From the NCBI RefSeq assembly GCF_964204645.1, contig NC_134028.1:6861001-6925000 (forward strand): a stretch of 64,000 bases of DNA. Reading direction: 5' to 3'. The stretch is from Tubulanus polymorphus. Taxonomy: Eukaryota; Nemertea; Palaeonemertea; Tubulaniformes; Tubulanidae. The position numbers and the translations under genes were made by a program. The notes beneath the pieces are model-generated. The model was not told where the DNA came from, ran no database searches, and saw only the letters and a list, made by a program, of their open reading frames with translations. Below are positions 1 to 10,374 of the stretch, one piece after another. Every line of letters starts with the position of its first letter. The first letter of the stretch is position 1.

Positions 1-468
1 ACCAGGATTTAGACCCATTAATCCTGAATTGACTATTGACCATTAGCTGATGGCTTACCGCTCAGCTACCACAACTCTCCAGAGCCGTCGGAAGGAATTT
101 TTCAGTGGCGAGGCTTATTTCTGAAGGGTGGTCTGGGGGCCCTTCCCTAGAAAAATTTTGAAAATTCAATCGCCGGAGATGTGTTTTGGGGCCATTTCAC
201 AGAAGCATGAGTAGTCGTGAGCCAACCACCTAGTACAGAGAACGACAAGCTGCTACGCGGTACAGCGTGCTTTTGAAAAAATTTTTGTTAAGCAAAAAAG
301 TGGGGCGGATTTGGCCGCCCCTGCCGCCCCTGTTCCGACAGCCCTGCTTTCACTGTGAGAATAATTGACAAATTTGAAATGTTCTTTACATGAAGATGTG
401 TGTGTTAAACTTGTTACTCTCTGTAAACCGCCAGCTCTGATGTGATTATCGCTTATTTTAACACACAG
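1..468. other. Intron and flanking DNA of REXO5-like copy A
   Basis: No further exon of the exonuclease is visible before the acceptor at 467-468. In copy B the preceding exon lies about 780 bp upstream of the Exo I exon, so the matching exon here would fall outside the window. The stretch looks like degenerate repeat DNA. Confidence 0.5.
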
Positions 469-3400
469 GTCATGAAGATACCACCTATAATAACTATGTC
501 TACACGACGACCGGGAATTATCAACCAGTTACCGATTGCAGTCCCATGTTTGCGTTGGATTGTGAAATGGTACGAAACCATGTCTTCTTTTGATATCGTG
601 TTAAAACAAACTTACAGTCAAAACCAGCTTAATCCGGATCGGCTTACCGTCATCTGGATTTTGGTCTAATTGCAATCCATTTGTACATGGATATACAAGA
701 AAATGACTTAATCCGGATTTCCCATAAACTGGATTAATTTTGCCAAATGATCCGAATTAAGGGGATTCTACTGTATAGATATATGATGCATCAGCTCTCG
801 AATTCGAAAATGTTTCAAAATCGGTTTTTGTAGGTGATGACTACTGCAAAAACGAATGAACTAGCGCGAGTGTCCCTCATCTCAGAGGACGGAATTTGCA
901 TTTACGACAGTTTAGTCAAACCATACAACAAGGTTATTAATTATCTTACAAAGTAAGTCATCTGGAAGCATTCGAAAAGCATGGCGTGTGGGTATGCAGA
1001 GCTCAATTTAAATTATCTATTTATTTTATTATTGTTTTTACTTTATTTCCTGCGTAAATTAAAAGAGTATAATCAAGTACATCATGTTTATAAAATTGAA
1101 TATGATAATATGATCATTATAATTGATAAAATGTTATGATATATCAGTGGGACAACATAAAGAAGCAAGGCTTGTGACGTATGCTGACCAAAAAAATATA
1201 TATATTTACAGGTATAGTGGTATTACGAAGAAAATGATGGATCCAGTACAAACTCGTTTAAGAGATGCACAACGAACCATACAGAAATTGTTACCACCAG
1301 ACGCGATATTGGTAGGACAATCTATGGCCAATGATCTGAAAGCTTTAAAGGTAAAGTGTTTCGTTTAATATCTTAGTGCGGAAAAACTAGCACATCGTAG
1401 TAGAATTATTATTAGACTATTTAAAACTGAAAAATTAAGGCTAACAAAAAATTTATTCCCATACAAATTGAAAATAGATGAAAAGTTTGCCAATTAGCAG
1501 TTTTTCCTATATCACGAGTTATGTGACAAGATGTCGATATCGTTGTATTTTGTAGATGTATCATCCGTATGTCATTGATACGAGCGTTATCTATAACCAA
1601 AGCGGTCAACGAACTAGAAAAACTGGCCTTGCTCGCCTCACTCAAATTTTCTTTGGGTAAGTTTTGGAAAATCTTCATTTCTAGGTTTTGTCTTATTGTC
1701 CATGGTTCAGAGCAGTCGTTGAAAGCGTTTGAACTTAGGAGGGCTGGTGAAGGTGTTAGAATTGAGATGCATCGGCGAATTTTCAGAACTCTCAACCCAT
1801 TTACTGTTTCGAATTAGTGCGATGGGATCATTCATTTATTACGTACGCACAAAATTTGAATTTTTCAACCCCCCTCCCCCCATGTACACAAAAGCGGTCA
1901 TTTTTTCATATACATTAAGCATTACAGTACACAATGGCACTTACCCCTCCCCTAATGCGTGCGTAATAAATGAATGACCCCGATTCAGTTCTGGTGAATT
2001 GTTGTCGATTTTCTTTCAACAGTACTGTAATTCAAGCTGATTCTGGTGGACATAATCCAGTCGAAGATGCTTCATCTGCATTGAATTTAGTTCTGTTGAA
2101 ATTAAGTAAAGGTAAAGAAAAAATCCATGACCAAGTTCCGTGATATTGCTGGCTTAATTAAATACCAACATTAATACGTATTTCCAATAACTTAACTGAG
2201 GTCTTAGGCAATTAATAGAATAACGATTTTTATTTCAGGGTTTGAATTTGGCGATGTACTTATGTCGCAAAACGTATCTTATACGGAGGCATCTCACTCG
2301 GCTACCGCAGTTGGCTCCTCTTCGATTCCGCCCGTATCATTCCAAACGCATCGCGAAATGAAAATTTCTAATGATGATCACGACAGTAAATTGATTTGCG
2401 TCGAGGAAAAATGTGATAAAACAATTGCTAAAACGACGGATAATGAAAAGCTGAGTGATAGGCTAGAGATAGGCGATAGCGGGAAAGCAGTAACTGAAGC
2501 TTGGAGAGACGAAGTTAAGATGAAAGTGTTTTATTCCTGTGGATCGAAATTGTACGATGACTTTTTCGCTAAGATTAAGACCTGCGACAGAACCGGTACG
2601 AAAGCTTAAAACATAGTATCCAATTCCATGAAAAAGTTAAACTCAATTTGATGTCTTCATTAGTTCCGTTTAGCGGTACCGTATGATTTAGGGGTTAATC
2701 TTTTTCGTGAAAGTGGCCAGTCCCAGAGCATCACACACAAAACATTAGAAAAATCCCTGTATTTGAAGCAAGCATCATTTAGTTTATTTTATGATTATAT
2801 ATTTAACAATTACGTGTGTACATCTTTCACCTAAATTTGAGAGATGATGAAAAACACAAATAAGTTATTCAAGTTGTTCAATAACTGATTTATCAATTCA
2901 AAAGCAAGACTAAATTTGAACAAATGGACGTAATAATAATCACAATGATAATAATAATTTCTTTGTTTATATAGTGCTATAGTATGAAATAATCATAGCC
3001 CTTTACATAAAAGAGGTTAAAATAATACATGTAATAATCATAAAATTGTTGAAATACCACTCGAATACAAGAACATGAAAATTAATTGTAAGAAACATCA
3101 TACAATGGTCAAAGCTTTCCTAAAAAGGTGATGAAGTGTACATGTATACAGATATAATGTTTTGATCAATATTCTTTGATAAACCTTTGAAATTTTGCTA
3201 TCGTGAGGATTATATTTAGATCATGTAAGGCAATAGTGTGATTAGTAACTTGTGACGTTACTGATAAAAGTTTTCTATTTGATATTTTCAAGGTGTTGTT
3301 ATTGATAAAAAGTCTAATGCTACACACGAAAGTGACTACATTAATTATGAGTATTGCGACGATTATGATGAAATCAGCAAGAAGGCTGCTTCGACTATTG

Positions 3401-4006
3401 CGAAATTTGACTTTGCGTTTATTCGTTTGGAAGGCTACAGAAAATATACCGTTGATTCAACCAAGATGGATGAAAACCTTGAGAAAAGACTGGTACGTGT
3501 GAATCTATGATTTTGGCAAATTTCAAGGTCATTAGTTTTTGTACGTGTTCACCAGGGCGCATTGGATTTAGCAGAATAACTCTGTTTCGATATGTATGTA
3601 CCTAGGCATTTTTTGTTACAGCAAAATGTTGCTAAATTTTCGCATATGGTATATTTATGCTTTGCTTTAATGGTCATTAGTTCTGTATTTGTTCACCGGG
3701 GGCCTTGCATAGCACAATTAAGTGGTTCAGTAGGGGCTGTTGAATATTGAAATTGTCAGCATTTCACTAAGTTGGCATGCTGTCCCTGGATCCCTATTTT
3801 ATAATCAATAGCGTTTTTCTTCGTAGGATTGTTTGAAGCAGTTAGACTCTCGCGCGAAAGAGCTACACGATTTGTTCCCTAACAACTCGGTTGTGGTGGT
3901 ATTATTAACCGGCAGGAAAACACCGACCACTACGAGTAGCATCGAGAACGCGCTCTGTTTCATGAAAGTGACCCATTCACCGGAACGGACTTCTCCGAAA
4001 CATTGA
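469..4006 (+). CDS. REXO5-like: REXO5-like RNA exonuclease, copy A (5' end outside window)
   Basis: DEDDh-type 3'-5' RNA exonuclease; the family trims nuclear RNAs such as snoRNA and rRNA precursors. Exons read directly, all with AG/GT borders: 469-569, 834-952, 1212-1350, 1556-1656, 2023-2111, 2239-2595, 3293-3492, 3827-4006 (TGA). Exo I is FALDCEM in the first exon, Exo II is ILVGQSMANDL in the third, and Exo III is HNPVEDASSALNL in the fifth, so the acidic residues and the catalytic His are all present. The His usually seen before Ser in Exo II (VGHS) is Gln here and in copy B. Exon 7 (about 67 codons) looks like part of the C-terminal RNA-binding region of REXO5. The sixth exon has an acidic linker 46 codons longer than in copy B. 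Upstream exons expected from copy B would lie left of base 1. A polyadenylation-like AATAAATAAA lies near 4087. REXO5 is the best family match because of the YSGITKK, LLPPDA and HPYVIDTS blocks. Confidence 0.88.
615..773. repeat. pogo/Tigger-like MITE in intron of REXO5 copy A
   Basis: About 159 bp between TA dinucleotides (613-614 and 774-775). The left end CAGTCAAAACCAGCTTAATC and the reverse complement of the right end CAGTAGAATCCCCTTAATTC are similar imperfect terminal inverted repeats. The CAGT start and TA target are typical of pogo-type Tc1/mariner relatives. No coding capacity. Confidence 0.6.
1824..1981. repeat. Short inverted-repeat element (MITE), copy 1
   Basis: The ends read GATCATTCATTTATTACGTA... 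and, inverted, GGTCATTCATTTATTACGCA..., giving imperfect terminal inverted repeats of about 25 bp. The interior has C-rich tracts. A diverged second copy in opposite orientation lies at 57977-58134. This copy sits in an intron of REXO5-like copy A. Confidence 0.6.
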
Positions 4007-4260
4007 CCTGCCAGCAATTTCTTATTGAAGATTTTAAGAATGTTTAAACCTGTTATGAATCTGGTTATAGATGTTTATCATCATGTAAATAAATAAACAT
4101 ATGTCTATATTATCGTAAAATTAAATATTTTGAGTCGTTTATATTTTATGTTATGTATAAAGTACTAGGATCCACCGGTACCAGTGAATTCGGTATACTG
4201 TTCAAGTCAGCGAATTTTAATTTATTTCTTCTACAATGAATTCTCAGCTCAATAACGTAG
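4007..4260. other. 3' flank of REXO5-like copy A
   Basis: AT-rich 3' flank with a polyadenylation-like AATAAATAAA at about 4087. Nothing else recognisable up to the open frame beginning at 4261. Confidence 0.5.
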
Positions 4261-4370
4261 GCGAAGTCCGAGTTAAGGATAGGAGAATATGTTAGGAAGT
4301 CGGAAAAAATGATTTCGTTTTTGTTCGGAGTTATTGTAGTAAACAGCGGTATTTCGTTTCCAACGCGACT
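4261..4370 (+). pseudogene. Open frame interrupted by the palindromic element, left part
   Basis: From a possible acceptor (TAG at 4258-4260) the frame is open for 36 codons plus two bases to the insertion point. It continues in the same frame at 17723 once one GCGACT copy is ignored. The left part contains KMISFLFGVIVV, which is hydrophobic. No family recognised. It may be an exon of a host gene or of an older mobile element. The only support is that the frame reads through the insertion point. Confidence 0.35.
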
Positions 4371-4782
4371 AGTAATAGGGATAATAGGCTTTCATACCAA
4401 AGGTCGAAAGGTCGAGCTCATTAAAAAACAAAATATTAAAAGTAATTAAAAACTATAATATATTTTCATAACCGCGTGCATTTTATATCAAAACTAAATA
4501 TTTATTCTAAGATATCAATAATTTTAAATGCATATTGTATTAAATCAATTGGTCGCTCCGCTTCGCTACCGCTCCGCTCCGCGACCAATTGATTTATTTA
4601 CAATACACAAATTCAAATAATCAAATATATTTTAATGATAATAATTATTCTATTATTCTATTATTCAACTGAAATGCACGCGGTTATGAAAATATATTAT
4701 AGTTTTTAATTACTTTTAATATATGTTTTTAATGAACACGACCATTCAACCTTTGATATGAAAGCCCATTATCCCTATTACT
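4371..4782. repeat. Left terminal foldback within the terminal inverted repeat
   Basis: This 412-bp end is itself a palindrome. The outer terminus AGTAATAGGGATAA recurs inverted at the inner edge (TTATCCCTATTACT, ending 4782), with arms of over 100 bp that include AACCGCGTGCAT. The centre at about 4549-4591 is a GC-rich hairpin CAATTGGTCGC...GCGACCAATTG. The whole block occurs inverted at 17313-17716. Confidence 0.85.
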
Positions 4783-4838
4783 CTTAAAATATTCATATAA
4801 ATGAATAAAATATAAATAAAAAAAAATATAGTATTAAA

Positions 4839-5978
4839 ATGGAAGCAAATAAGTACTACTGCCCAACATGTAATAACGATATAGACAAGTCTCAAAAAGC
4901 AAGACACAATAAAACTAGAACACATTTAGAAAATAAATTGAAAATAGAGTATAAAGATGATATATTAGAAACTAAATTAGAAGAATTAAAGAATGAAAAA
5001 GAAACATACAAATGTGATACATGTAATCAATCATTCAGTGATAAAAGATATTATAAAGAACATTTAAAATCTATAAGTCATATTAGAAATAAGAATAATG
5101 ATATTTTAGGTGAAGATTATTCTGATAATGATAACGATAAGAAACAGAAGACAATTAAAAGCATAAAAAATAAATTAAACAATAAAAGATCATACATGGA
5201 AGATGTAAGAAATTATATCAATTCATTAGATAATAAAAAAGATAAAGAGATAACCGAAGCATTTAAAAGTGATATTGGTCCAGCAGCTATCGAGTTTAAA
5301 TTTCATAAAGGTAAAACATTAGAAGAAAATAAAAAACATTTAGAAAATATGAAAAATATTATAAAAATAATTACAGATGTTGAATATCCTAAAATTAGTA
5401 TATCAGTTAAAGTAAAGTTTATAAAATCTGAAGATAAACCAATATATAATATAAATTCTCATTCACAACATATTATATCTAAACAACATATAGATGATAA
5501 ATTAGATAAATGTTATAATGAAGTAAAAACTAAAATAGAAGAGAAATATTTTGAAGGATCTGGTTTAATATTTGATGAGATAATATTTATAACTTTACAT
5601 GTTTATAACACAAAATATAATAAGTTAACTAAATCAAAACCAATTGATGAAAATAATTTATCATATTATAAAGAACCAGATATTGAAGCATCGAGTTATA
5701 TTAAACTACCATTTAAAACTAATGCTGTAATAAATATACAAAATGAAGATGATAAATGTTTTCTATGGGCTATAATAAGTTGTTTACATCCAACAGAAGA
5801 TATTACACATAGTTTTAGATTAACTCATTATAAACCATTTGAAAATAATTATAAGATAGATAAGTATCCTGTTAGAATTAAAAACATCCCAAAAATAGAA
5901 AGAGATAATAATATAAAGATAAATGTATTTGATTTAATCAAATTACCAAATACCAATAAGGGTAAAAAAATATTTTAA
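4839..5978 (+). CDS. Two-zinc-finger protein of the palindromic element (379 aa)
   Basis: The N terminus has two U1/matrin-type C2H2 fingers: CPTC...H...H at residues about 8-30 and CDTC...H...H at about 59-81. A lysine- and asparagine-rich linker follows. At about residues 245-370 is a block with GSGLIF, SYIKLP, INIQNEDDKCFLWAI and CLHP, ending near NIKINVFDL. From memory this order (fingers, then an INIQN-DDKCF block, then NVF) matches the N-terminal section of long element-encoded proteins that carry a B-family DNA polymerase further downstream. Very AT-rich codon use, unlike the flanking genes. The right arm keeps only the first 38 codons (17232-17119). The ORF ends at a point where the two arms diverge, so its C terminus may be truncated. 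Function unproven; nucleic-acid binding is likely. Confidence 0.7.
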   Translation: MEANKYYCPTCNNDIDKSQKARHNKTRTHLENKLKIEYKDDILETKLEELKNEKETYKCDTCNQSFSDKRYYKEHLKSISHIRNKNNDILGEDYSDNDNDKKQKTIKSIKNKLNNKRSYMEDVRNYINSLDNKKDKEITEAFKSDIGPAAIEFKFHKGKTLEENKKHLENMKNIIKIITDVEYPKISISVKVKFIKSEDKPIYNINSHSQHIISKQHIDDKLDKCYNEVKTKIEEKYFEGSGLIFDEIIFITLHVYNTKYNKLTKSKPIDENNLSYYKEPDIEASSYIKLPFKTNAVINIQNEDDKCFLWAIISCLHPTEDITHSFRLTHYKPFENNYKIDKYPVRIKNIPKIERDNNIKINVFDLIKLPNTNKGKKIF

Positions 5979-6048
5979 AGCGTAAGGTTTCAGCGAACTC
6001 TAACTCTTTTTGAATTTTAACCTATTTTAATAAAAATTTGATATATAA

Positions 6049-8327
6049 ATGTGCACAAGATTAATTAAAGTTCCCGCGAAAGACATGAGTAATAAATATA
6101 TAAATTCAATATTATATTATTTAACTGTTAACAATAATTTAGCAGATATTTCAGGAGTAAATATAAATAAGTATTATAAATCTGAAAATAATGAATTAAT
6201 TGAAACATCAGATATATTTTGCGATAATATAATGCTATATAAAATCATGTGAGAAAAAGAAATTATAAAAGAAAATAGAACAACTTTTCTAAACATTAAT
6301 CAGAGAAAGATAACACATTATGAAATTAAAGAATGTTTTAATCAAGGAGATATTATATTGGATAACTTAGCTATAAAAATTACACGTGTTTTAACAATTC
6401 ATGATGATAATTCAAAATCATATATATTAAGTAGAATTAATCAAGAATTAAAATTAACAGATTATATTGCTGTATTTAAAATTTCATTATGCAATCAAAA
6501 TTTAAATGAATTAATACAGAAAATGGATAATATTGAAAAATTATTAAATGAAAAAAATTACAATATATTAGATGTAGATGTGACACAAGATTTTAAAGGA
6601 TCATTTAATTCAGATGAAATAAAATCAATGTTCGAAAATAGAAAATATAAAGTTCTAAAAGAATTTTCCAATAGTTGTGTTTCAGCATTACATAAGGATG
6701 ATAAAATAAAGATCTATAATAAAACAGCATGTCAATTCAAATCTCCTGGTGTAGATATAAATTTCGGTTCAAATTTAATGAGTTACATAAATTGCTATCA
6801 AGAGAGGTTAAAAGAATCATTTGAAAAATCAATTGAAACAGGATTGATTAGAATTGAAATAACAAGTATTTCATTTAAAAGAGGATTAAAAGTGATGGAA
6901 AAAATAAAACAATACTTAAAAAAAGAAAATATTTACTATTCACCTACATATTTACAACTTAAATCATTATTTGATGAGGTTCAACAGACTGTATGTATTT
7001 ATGATTTGATTGAAAAATGCTTTTATTTCTGTTATTATGGTGATTTATTAGCAAGGAAATTTATAGGATATAAATCTAGGATAAGTAAAAATATTGAAGA
7101 GTCCTCCTTTTTACTTATTTTATCAATGTTTACAATTAAGAATATCCCATGTTTATACCTAACAATTAATCAAAATGATGATAAATCAGCATTCATTATT
7201 GAAGCAAAAAAATATATTAAAACTGAAGGAGCAACTGTTATATCTTCAACTAATTCAATGTTTACAGTATTGAATAAATTTATATTTAGATTTAAATTAC
7301 GTGAAACAGGAATTAGTTTTACAACTTTAAAAAAGAGATACAATATAAAATCTAAACCTTTTTATAAATTAGATGCACTTGATATTGAAGAAGATTTTGA
7401 TTTAAAATTATTATCTAAAAGTGAATTTAAAAAGTTAGAAGAAATGAAAGAACTTAAACAATTACAAGAAGATATAGATGAAAATAGAAATAAAATTTGT
7501 AATGAATTAAAGCAACAATTAGATATTGATAATGAATTATTTGAGACAGAATTTAAAAAACTTGAAATAATTCCTGAAGTAAAATTAAATGATTATACTC
7601 CTAAAATATCTGGAATTGACAATAATACAATTTTTGAAATTAGAGGTTTTTCAACTCAATGTAAATGTATAACAGATCTTTATTTCAGTTATATTTTTTA
7701 GCAGATCAAGGCTTTTATGAAACTACTACTGATTTAAGAGAATTATTGATAAAAACATTACAATTAGACGTATTAAATAATAATTATTTTGAATTGTCTT
7801 CGATAGAAAAAATCATCAAAAAGTTAAAAATAGGCGTTCATAGCCCTGATAGACACTTTATTTTATCAAAATTAGAAAAACCTATTTTCCAAGTAAAGAA
7901 GATAACACACGATCATTTTGAAATAATTGATAAAATGGATTTTGAATTGATGAAAAAATATACTGAATATTTAAAGATAAATTCTAATGATTTCATAAAT
8001 GTATGTGATATACGTAAAGAATCTGATTATTTAAGAAAAATGAAACTTAACAATATGAAAATTAAGCAATGCGAGCGTTTAGAACTATTGAAAGATAATT
8101 CTGAATATAATATTGATTTCATTAATCCTAGATATTTTAGAAATAAATTGCGCCATCTAATTTTAATTCATAATGATGAAAATATTTACATATCAAATGA
8201 ATTTTTCGATAAAGAAATGATCAAGAATAATATAACAGAATATCAGGTGATAAAATTGATTACGCACAAGCAAAAATATAATTCTCAGCGGCATAAAGAA
8301 TTAGTAGTAAGTTTAATTGTTATTTGA
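6049..8327 (+). pseudogene. Replication-region-like protein, left arm, two breaks
   Basis: Three blocks that appear to be one reading unit: 6049-6252, 6358-7701 (447 codons) and 7665-8327. The first two share a frame and are separated by a TGA at 6250-6252 with open sequence after it. The second and third are joined by a -1 frame change at a run of six T (7694-7699), immediately before a TAG. Recognisable patterns are DVDVTQDF, IYNKTACQF, and GLIRIEITS preceded by a leucine-rich stretch. From memory these occur, in this order, upstream of the polymerase domain in long element-encoded proteins. Both breaks are present in the right arm too. Either the gene was already broken before the palindrome formed, or the breaks are recoded. 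No catalytic motif identified. Confidence 0.55.
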
Positions 8328-8384
8328 ATTGAAACATATAAATATTTAACATTTTATAAACTGTTTAATTTCTTTCTTAAATAA

Positions 8385-8582
8385 ATGGATGGTTTCATCC
8401 CAACTGGGAAAAGTGATTTGAAACATCATCTTGTAGCAGGAGGATTAATATTGGCTGCGCTTTATTTATACTATGAGAATATTAGTAAGGATTTGATGAA
8501 TGAAAATATAAAATTGAGCAAGAAATTGAAAAAATTAAATGGAAATAAAAATAATCATAAAAAAGTTATTGAATCAGATTAG
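8385..8582 (+). CDS. Small single-pass membrane protein, left arm (65 aa)
   Basis: Starts MDGFIPTGKSDLKHH, then one hydrophobic segment (about residues 16-30, LVAGGLILAALYLYY), then a lysine- and asparagine-rich tail with coiled-coil-like spacing. The identical protein is encoded in the right arm at 10096-10293. Conservation between arms only shows recent duplication. No family assigned. Element-encoded small membrane proteins are common in virus-like elements, but that role is inference. Confidence 0.6.
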   Translation: MDGFIPTGKSDLKHHLVAGGLILAALYLYYENISKDLMNENIKLSKKLKKLNGNKNNHKKVIESD

Positions 8583-8598
8583 TGAATTAATTAAATAA

Positions 8599-8823
8599 AT
8601 GAGTGAAAATATATTAAACTTATTACATCTAATATATAAAAATCAACAGAATATTAAATCAATTATTATGCTTACAGGTTTATTTTCTTTTTCAATTTAT
8701 AGTATAAAACAGTTGTTAGAATTCTATGATTGCTGTAAAATTAGATACACTGAATTAATAGAAAATATGAATTATATTTCAGATAGATTGATTTCTATTC
8801 AAATAGATTTAACAAGAATATAA
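8599..8823 (+). CDS. Membrane-segment protein, left arm, C terminus lost
   Basis: Starts 16 bp after the previous stop. It has a hydrophobic segment near residues 21-37 (SIIMLTGLFSFSIYS). The first 64 residues match the right-arm ORF at 9777-10079. At 8788 the sequence switches into the central palindrome, replacing the C2H2 finger seen in the right arm with about ten unrelated codons. This is a truncated version. Confidence 0.55.
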   Translation: MSENILNLLHLIYKNQQNIKSIIMLTGLFSFSIYSIKQLLEFYDCCKIRYTELIENMNYISDRLISIQIDLTRI

Positions 8824-9283
8824 ATTTATAAAATAAAATCCTAATTCAAAATATTATAGAATTCACTGTATATTGATGGATGAGTGGATGAATTGGATGA
8901 ATTGGATGAATTGGATGAGTGGATGAATGGATGAGTGTAATAATATATATATTTTACTTTTTAACACATAAATTGGAAGAATAGTATGAGTATAAATATA
9001 ATATTTATATTCTTTATTAAATTTAACACAATATATATATATTATTAAAATAATATTTAAATATAATATAAAATTGATAAAATAACTTCAAATCAAACTC
9101 TTACTGTTTTAAAAATAAAAAACATATGTAAATTATATATTATTACACTCATCCATTCATCCACTCATCCAATTCATCCAATTCATCCACTCATCCATCA
9201 ATATACAGTGAATTCTATAATATTTTGAATTAGGATTTTATTTTATAAATTTATATTCTTGTTAAATCTATTTGAATAGAAAT
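8788..9283. repeat. Central palindrome of the element
   Basis: Inverted copies at 8788-8990 and 9080-9283 enclose an AT-rich loop of about 90 bp. The arms start and end with TTTCTATTCAAATAGATTTA and its complement, and carry a GGATGAATT/GGATGAGT tandem repeat (8877-8937, complement 9131-9197). The 28-bp outer block recurs a third time at 9371-9398. This is the symmetry region between the two gene-bearing arms. Confidence 0.85.
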
Positions 9284-9370
9284 CAAAAAGATTTAAATAA
9301 AAAAACAATAAGTTACTTTATCTAGTACTAACTTATTTAACTTATTGTTTTTTTATTTAAATCTTTTTGG
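9284..9370. repeat. Second, adjacent hairpin
   Basis: An AT-rich inverted repeat: AAAAAGATTTAAATAAAAAA to AACAATAAGTTA at 9285-9315 pairs with 9337-9368, around a short loop containing CTAGTACT. It lies between two opposite copies of the 28-bp block, so the element centre is a nested hairpin, not one simple fold. Confidence 0.8.
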
Positions 9371-9398
9371 ATTTCTATTCAAATAGATTTAACAAGAA

Positions 9399-9776
9399 AT
9401 TCAATAACTTTAACTGTTAGTATCACTCTTGTATTATTTCATTGTTTCTCTTATTGAATAAGCCAACTAACTAATATCACTCTTGTATTATCCTAGTTAA
9501 ATGTAAAGAATTTAAAATATCATACTTGAATGAATTAAAACATAAATTACTTCTGTTACTTCATTTTCAGAAATAAAGCATAATATGTATTCAATACCAT
9601 TAATACGTATTTAATACCATCAATACGTATTTGATACGTATTTAATACATGGTATTAGGGTATCTAATAGGGTATCTAATACATTGATACCTCAACCCCC
9701 CTTTTTTATTAACTTTTATTTTCATACATTTCAACTAATATATTTTATATTTTCAGCTAATTTAACAGTCGATTTC
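9399..9776. other. AT-rich spacer at the inner end of the right arm
   Basis: No ORF of note. It holds a short repeated phrase (ACTAATATCACTCTTGTATT at 9468-9487, similar at 9416-9437) and ACGTATTTAATAC-type repeats at 9598-9680. There is no left-arm counterpart, so this sequence was lost from the left arm when the palindrome formed or afterwards. Confidence 0.5.
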
Positions 9777-10079
9777 TTATTTTGATTCATATAATTTTTC
9801 ATCAAGTTCATGAATATACATGTGATTTCTCAAACTCTTTTTATTTTCATATCTTTTATTGCATATTTCACAGCATTTAATATTATTCAATCTATCTGAA
9901 ATATAATTCATATTTTCTATTAATTCAGTGTATCTAATTTTACAGCAATCATAGAATTCTAACAACTGTTTTATACTATAAATTGAAAAAGAAAATAAAC
10001 CTGTAAGCATAATAATTGATTTAATATTCTGTTGATTTTTATATATTAGATGTAATAAGTTTAATATATTTTCACTCAT
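9777..10079 (-). CDS. Membrane-segment plus C2H2 finger protein, right arm (100 aa)
   Basis: The longer form of the left-arm ORF at 8599. Residues 1-64 match, including the hydrophobic segment. The C terminus carries a classical finger, CEICNKRYENKKSLRNHMYIH with C-x2-C and H-x3-H spacing, then ends. A membrane segment combined with a C2H2 finger in 100 residues is unusual. No known family. Either the protein is membrane-anchored with a zinc-binding head, or the ORF is the tail of something larger. Confidence 0.6.
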   Translation of the reverse strand: MSENILNLLHLIYKNQQNIKSIIMLTGLFSFSIYSIKQLLEFYDCCKIRYTELIENMNYISDRLNNIKCCEICNKRYENKKSLRNHMYIHELDEKLYESK

Positions 10080-10095
10080 TTATTTAATTAATTCA

Positions 10096-10293
10096 CTAAT
10101 CTGATTCAATAACTTTTTTATGATTATTTTTATTTCCATTTAATTTTTTCAATTTCTTGCTCAATTTTATATTTTCATTCATCAAATCCTTACTAATATT
10201 CTCATAGTATAAATAAAGCGCAGCCAATATTAATCCTCCTGCTACAAGATGATGTTTCAAATCACTTTTCCCAGTTGGGATGAAACCATCCAT
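10096..10293 (-). CDS. Small single-pass membrane protein, right arm (65 aa)
   Basis: Residue-for-residue the same as the left-arm ORF at 8385-8582. It lies 16 bp upstream of the next ORF on the same strand, the same spacing as in the left arm. Confidence 0.6.
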   Translation of the reverse strand: MDGFIPTGKSDLKHHLVAGGLILAALYLYYENISKDLMNENIKLSKKLKKLNGNKNNHKKVIESD

Positions 10294-10374
10294 TTATTTA
10301 AGAAAGAAATTAAACAGTTTATAAAATGTTAAATATTTATATGTTTCAATTCAAATAACAATTAAACTTACTAC

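Noticed and set aside
442-669. 75-codon ORF over the Exo I exon of REXO5 copy A
   Set aside because: Wrong frame; the real frame gives FALDCEM. The same applies to the frame at 52967-53164 in copy B.
7694-7700. TTTTTTA as a canonical -1 ribosomal frameshift site
   Set aside because: The heptamer is out of phase with the upstream frame (it starts at a second codon position). A simple T-run length change is the easier explanation.
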